From UBA940 sp045613745 (GTDB lineage Bacteria > Bacteroidota > Bacteroidia > Bacteroidales > Rikenellaceae): a stretch of 64,000 bases of DNA. The stretch's first letter is position 1. Each line of letters begins with the position of its first letter. Of the stretch, positions 61,790 through 64,000 are shown piece after piece. The notes beneath the pieces were generated by a model. That model was not told the DNA's origin. It worked only from the letters and a program-made list of their open reading frames with translations, and searched no databases. The stretch covers positions 1 to 64,000 of the forward strand of contig JAZLBP010000012.1 in assembly GCA_045613745.1 (NCBI GenBank), read 5' to 3'. A program made the translations under genes and the position numbers.

Positions 61790-62395
61790 ATGCAACGCAA
61801 CTTTCTGGAAGCCGTCGCCCAGCGACGCAGCATCTATCACCTCGGGGTAGAGATTTCGGCCTCCGACAAACAAATCACACACATCATCGAGTTTGCTCTG
61901 CGCCACGTTCCCTCGGCATTCAACGCCCAATCCACGCGCATCGTGCTGCTCGTTCGCCATCACCACACCCTGCTGTGGAACATTGTCAAGGAGTGTCTGC
62001 AACCTCATCTGACGCCCGAACGCGCCGAACTGACTTACACCAAGATTGACTCGGAGTTTGCCGCAGGACACGGCACAATTCTGTTTTACGAGGACACGGA
62101 CATCATCGAGGAACAGAAACGAGCATATCCGACCTATGCCGAGCGAATGGACACTTGGTCGGAACACACCTCGGCGATGCATCAATTTATGATTTGGACA
62201 GCACTTGCCGACCTCGGAATAGGCGCATCACTCCAACACTACAATCCGCTGATTGACGCACGCCTCGCAACAGAGTGGGGGATACCCTCATCTTGGCGAC
62301 TGATTGCTCAAATGCCCTTCGGCAACCGCCTCTCGGAGCCCGCCGAACGCGAGCAACACAAGCCCATCTATGAGCGACTGCGCATCTTTAACTAA
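61790..62395 (+). CDS. Nitroreductase-family protein
   Basis: A 201-residue FMN-dependent nitroreductase-like protein. MQRNFLEAVAQRRSIYHLG has the N-terminal R-R-S-[IV] motif; HVPSAFNAQSTRIVLLV and the GIGASLQHYNP segment are family features. The start at 61790 is chosen because upstream in-frame ATGs fall in the terminator of the preceding gene. NAD(P)H-dependent reduction of nitro compounds or quinones is likely; the substrate is unknown. Confidence 0.82.
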   Translation: MQRNFLEAVAQRRSIYHLGVEISASDKQITHIIEFALRHVPSAFNAQSTRIVLLVRHHHTLLWNIVKECLQPHLTPERAELTYTKIDSEFAAGHGTILFYEDTDIIEEQKRAYPTYAERMDTWSEHTSAMHQFMIWTALADLGIGASLQHYNPLIDARLATEWGIPSSWRLIAQMPFGNRLSEPAEREQHKPIYERLRIFN

Positions 62396-62436
62396 CACTT
62401 TCACTCGCACAATTCAATCACCTAAAAACCAGTACA

Positions 62437-62474
62437 ATAAAAAAGCCGGCCCGACATTTTTGTCAGACCGGCTT
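62437..62474. terminator. Bidirectional terminator between nitroreductase and ferredoxin genes
   Basis: AAGCCGG/CCGGCTT with inner GACA/TGTC; T-run on the minus strand and T-rich sequence on the plus strand. Confidence 0.8.
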
Positions 62475-62494
62475 ACTGATTTTGTTTTCGGTTG

Positions 62495-62665
62495 TTATTC
62501 AATCGAAATAGCCTCAACGGGGCAAACGCCAGCGCAAGTACCGCACTCAGTGCAGAGCTCTGCGTCGATGGTGTAAACGTCGCCTTCCGAGATAGCGCCT
62601 ACGGGGCACTCTCCGATGCAAGTGCCGCAAGCTGCGCACAATTCGGGATCAATTTTGTAAGCCAT
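62495..62665 (-). CDS. 2[4Fe-4S] ferredoxin
   Basis: A 56-residue bacterial-type ferredoxin. Two CxxCxxCxxxCP motifs: Cys10, 13, 16, 20 and Cys38, 41, 44, 48. This is the classic clostridial-type length with no insertion. It is a low-potential electron carrier for enzymes such as pyruvate:ferredoxin oxidoreductase, not encoded here. A consensus promoter lies within the 3' end of serS. Confidence 0.94.
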   Translation of the reverse strand: MAYKIDPELCAACGTCIGECPVGAISEGDVYTIDAELCTECGTCAGVCPVEAISIE

Positions 62666-62706
62666 AATTTTCGTTATTTTAGGATTTTGGTTTTGTTTTG
62701 GTAACG

Positions 62707-62737
62707 CAAATATAGGGATTTATTTTATAATATCAAA
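62707..62737 (-). promoter_or_regulatory. Promoter of the ferredoxin gene
   Basis: TATATTTG (62707-62714) and TTTG (62734-62737) at N19; the -33 element lies inside the last codons of serS. Confidence 0.8.
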
Positions 62738-63991
62738 TCCTGTGTATTTTTGTAATGCCTCGGGAATAACAATTCCTTCGGGGGTTTGATTGTTCTCGAG
62801 CAGAGCCGCTACGATACGGGGCAGAGCCAACGAGCTACCATTAAGGGTGTGTGCAAGTTGGATCTTCTTATTGGTATCACGATAGCGGAGTTTCAGACGG
62901 TTTGCTTGGAATGTCTCAAAGTTCGACACGCTCGAAACCTCCAACCAACGTTTTTGCGCTTTCGAGTAAACCTCAAAGTCGTAAGTCAACGCCGAAGTGA
63001 AACTCATATCACCACCACACAAACGCAAGATACGATAGGGCAGGCCAAGATCTTTAACCAGACTCTCGACGTGTGCAACCATCTTATCCAGAGCAGCATA
63101 CGAATCCTCAGGGCGCTCGATGCGAACGATTTCCACCTTGTCAAATTGGTGCAAACGGTTCAGACCACGCACATCTTTACCATACGAACCAGCCTCACGA
63201 CGGAAGCAGGGAGTGTAGGCTGTCATTGCGATGGGAAGCTCTTTCTCATCAACAATCGAATCGCGATAAATGTTGGTTACGGGAACCTCAGCGGTGGGAA
63301 TCAGGTAGAAGTTGTCGGCAGTTGCGTGATACATTTGACCCTCTTTGTCGGGCAACTGACCGGTACCGAAGCCCGAAGCCTCGTTCACCATAATGGGGGG
63401 CTCTACCTCGAGGTAACCCGCCTCGGTGTTGCGGTCAACAAAGAAGTTAATCAGTGCACGTTGCAGACGAGCACCTTTACCTTTATATACAGGGAAACCT
63501 GCGCCGGTGAGTTTCACACCCAGCTCAAAGTCGATAATATCATATTTTGAAGCCAGTTCCCAGTGGGGCAGAACTTCTCCCTCCATTTCGAGTTTGTCAT
63601 CCGATTGTTTTACAACCACGTTATCCTCGGCAGTGCGGCCTTGGGGAACAATCTCGTTAGGGAAGTTGGGCAACAGCACGATTTGTGCGTTCAACTCCTC
63701 GACAGCGGCATTCATTTGCTCTGCCAGAACTTTTGATTGCTCCTTCATCGCACTTACACTCGCCTTGACACTTTCGGCCTCTTCGCGTTTGCCTTGGCCC
63801 ATCAGTGCGCCAATTTGTTTGGCTGCTTTATTTTGTTCGGCCAGCAGGTTATCTACTTGCGCTTGAAGCGATTTGCGCAGGTCGTCGAGTTCTTCGATTT
63901 TGGCAATTATGGGTGCTGCATCCACCCCTTTGACGGCAAGACGCTCGATGGCATATTGCTTGTCGCCTCTGATTTGTTTAAGTGTAAGCAT
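62720..63991 (-). CDS. serS: Seryl-tRNA synthetase
   Basis: A 423-residue class II aminoacyl-tRNA synthetase. The N-terminal coiled-coil arm (about 25-110) binds tRNA-Ser. Class II motifs: LINFFVDRNTEAGYLEVEPP (motif 1 region), CFRREAGSYGKDVRGLNRLHQF split around motif 2, and GSSLALPRIVAALLENNQ (motif 3). The gene is complete; its ATG is at 63989-63991, close to the window edge, so its promoter is outside. Confidence 0.96.
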   Translation of the reverse strand: MLTLKQIRGDKQYAIERLAVKGVDAAPIIAKIEELDDLRKSLQAQVDNLLAEQNKAAKQIGALMGQGKREEAESVKASVSAMKEQSKVLAEQMNAAVEELNAQIVLLPNFPNEIVPQGRTAEDNVVVKQSDDKLEMEGEVLPHWELASKYDIIDFELGVKLTGAGFPVYKGKGARLQRALINFFVDRNTEAGYLEVEPPIMVNEASGFGTGQLPDKEGQMYHATADNFYLIPTAEVPVTNIYRDSIVDEKELPIAMTAYTPCFRREAGSYGKDVRGLNRLHQFDKVEIVRIERPEDSYAALDKMVAHVESLVKDLGLPYRILRLCGGDMSFTSALTYDFEVYSKAQKRWLEVSSVSNFETFQANRLKLRYRDTNKKIQLAHTLNGSSLALPRIVAALLENNQTPEGIVIPEALQKYTGFDIIK

Positions 63992-64000
63992 AATGTTTTT

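Noticed and set aside
1..64000. CRISPR arrays, insertion sequences, integrases, prophage genes or rRNA
   Set aside because: None was seen; no spaced direct repeats, transposase or phage-like proteins were recognised.

Overview
The window is chromosomal DNA from a member of the Bacteroidota, most likely order Bacteroidales. The evidence is the recurrent promoter form TTTG-N19/20-TAnnTTTG before many genes, a six-gene Na+-NQR operon, fused HisB and HisIE, a lipidated TamA-like protein (TamL type), BACON and GIN (DUF2807) lipoproteins, an OprO/P-type porin, an MG2/plug protein and a BspA-like leucine-rich repeat lipoprotein. No IS element, prophage, CRISPR array or rRNA was seen. Most of the window is ordinary housekeeping sequence, and most boundaries can be placed from start contexts and hairpin terminators.

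Layout. 0-5.6 kb: tRNA-Val, a Gate-domain membrane protein, a porin, and a minus-strand operon of two FKBP-like lipoproteins plus an SGNH hydrolase. 5.6-9 kb: rpsP-rimM-mnmA and a secreted EEP-fold enzyme. 9.1-12.8 kb: ppdK, then rpmI-rplT with no infC beside them. 13-18.9 kb: nqrABCDEF. 19-28.9 kb: a BACON/LamG/GDPD lipoprotein, a TamL-type OMP, a DUF2807 lipoprotein, rex, a short RibF, guaB, a thioesterase and a YhhN protein. 29-35.1 kb: htpG behind a sigma-54-like promoter, an acidic-tailed small protein, an MG2/plug protein and a small secreted protein. 35.1-42.4 kb: hisGDCBHAFIE with a leader peptide containing four consecutive His codons and an attenuator. 42.4-52.1 kb: lipid-anchored thioredoxin, tRNA-Lys, YfcE-like phosphodiesterase, ClpC-like ATPase, flavodiiron protein, a DUF4435 protein coupled to glgB, and a POT transporter. 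52.2-64 kb: FUSC-like protein, SIMPL protein, beta-helix lipoprotein with a Pro-rich tail, lipocalin-like lipoprotein, split chromate transporter and rsmE; then a membrane-anchored M3 peptidase, the BspA-like protein, a nitroreductase, a 56-residue ferredoxin and serS.

A redox theme runs through the window: Na+-NQR (NADH oxidation), Rex (NADH sensing), PPDK (PEP/pyruvate interconversion), a flavodiiron O2/NO reductase, a 2[4Fe-4S] ferredoxin and a nitroreductase. This fits an anaerobe that tolerates some oxygen. The regulatory features most worth testing are the sigma-54-type promoter with an upstream dyad before htpG, the histidine attenuator, and dyads at the porin, nqr and clp start regions. 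The most unusual proteins are the Tyr-rich FKBP-like lipoprotein, the BACON-LamG-GDPD fusion, the RibF lacking its kinase motif, and the DUF4435/glgB pair.
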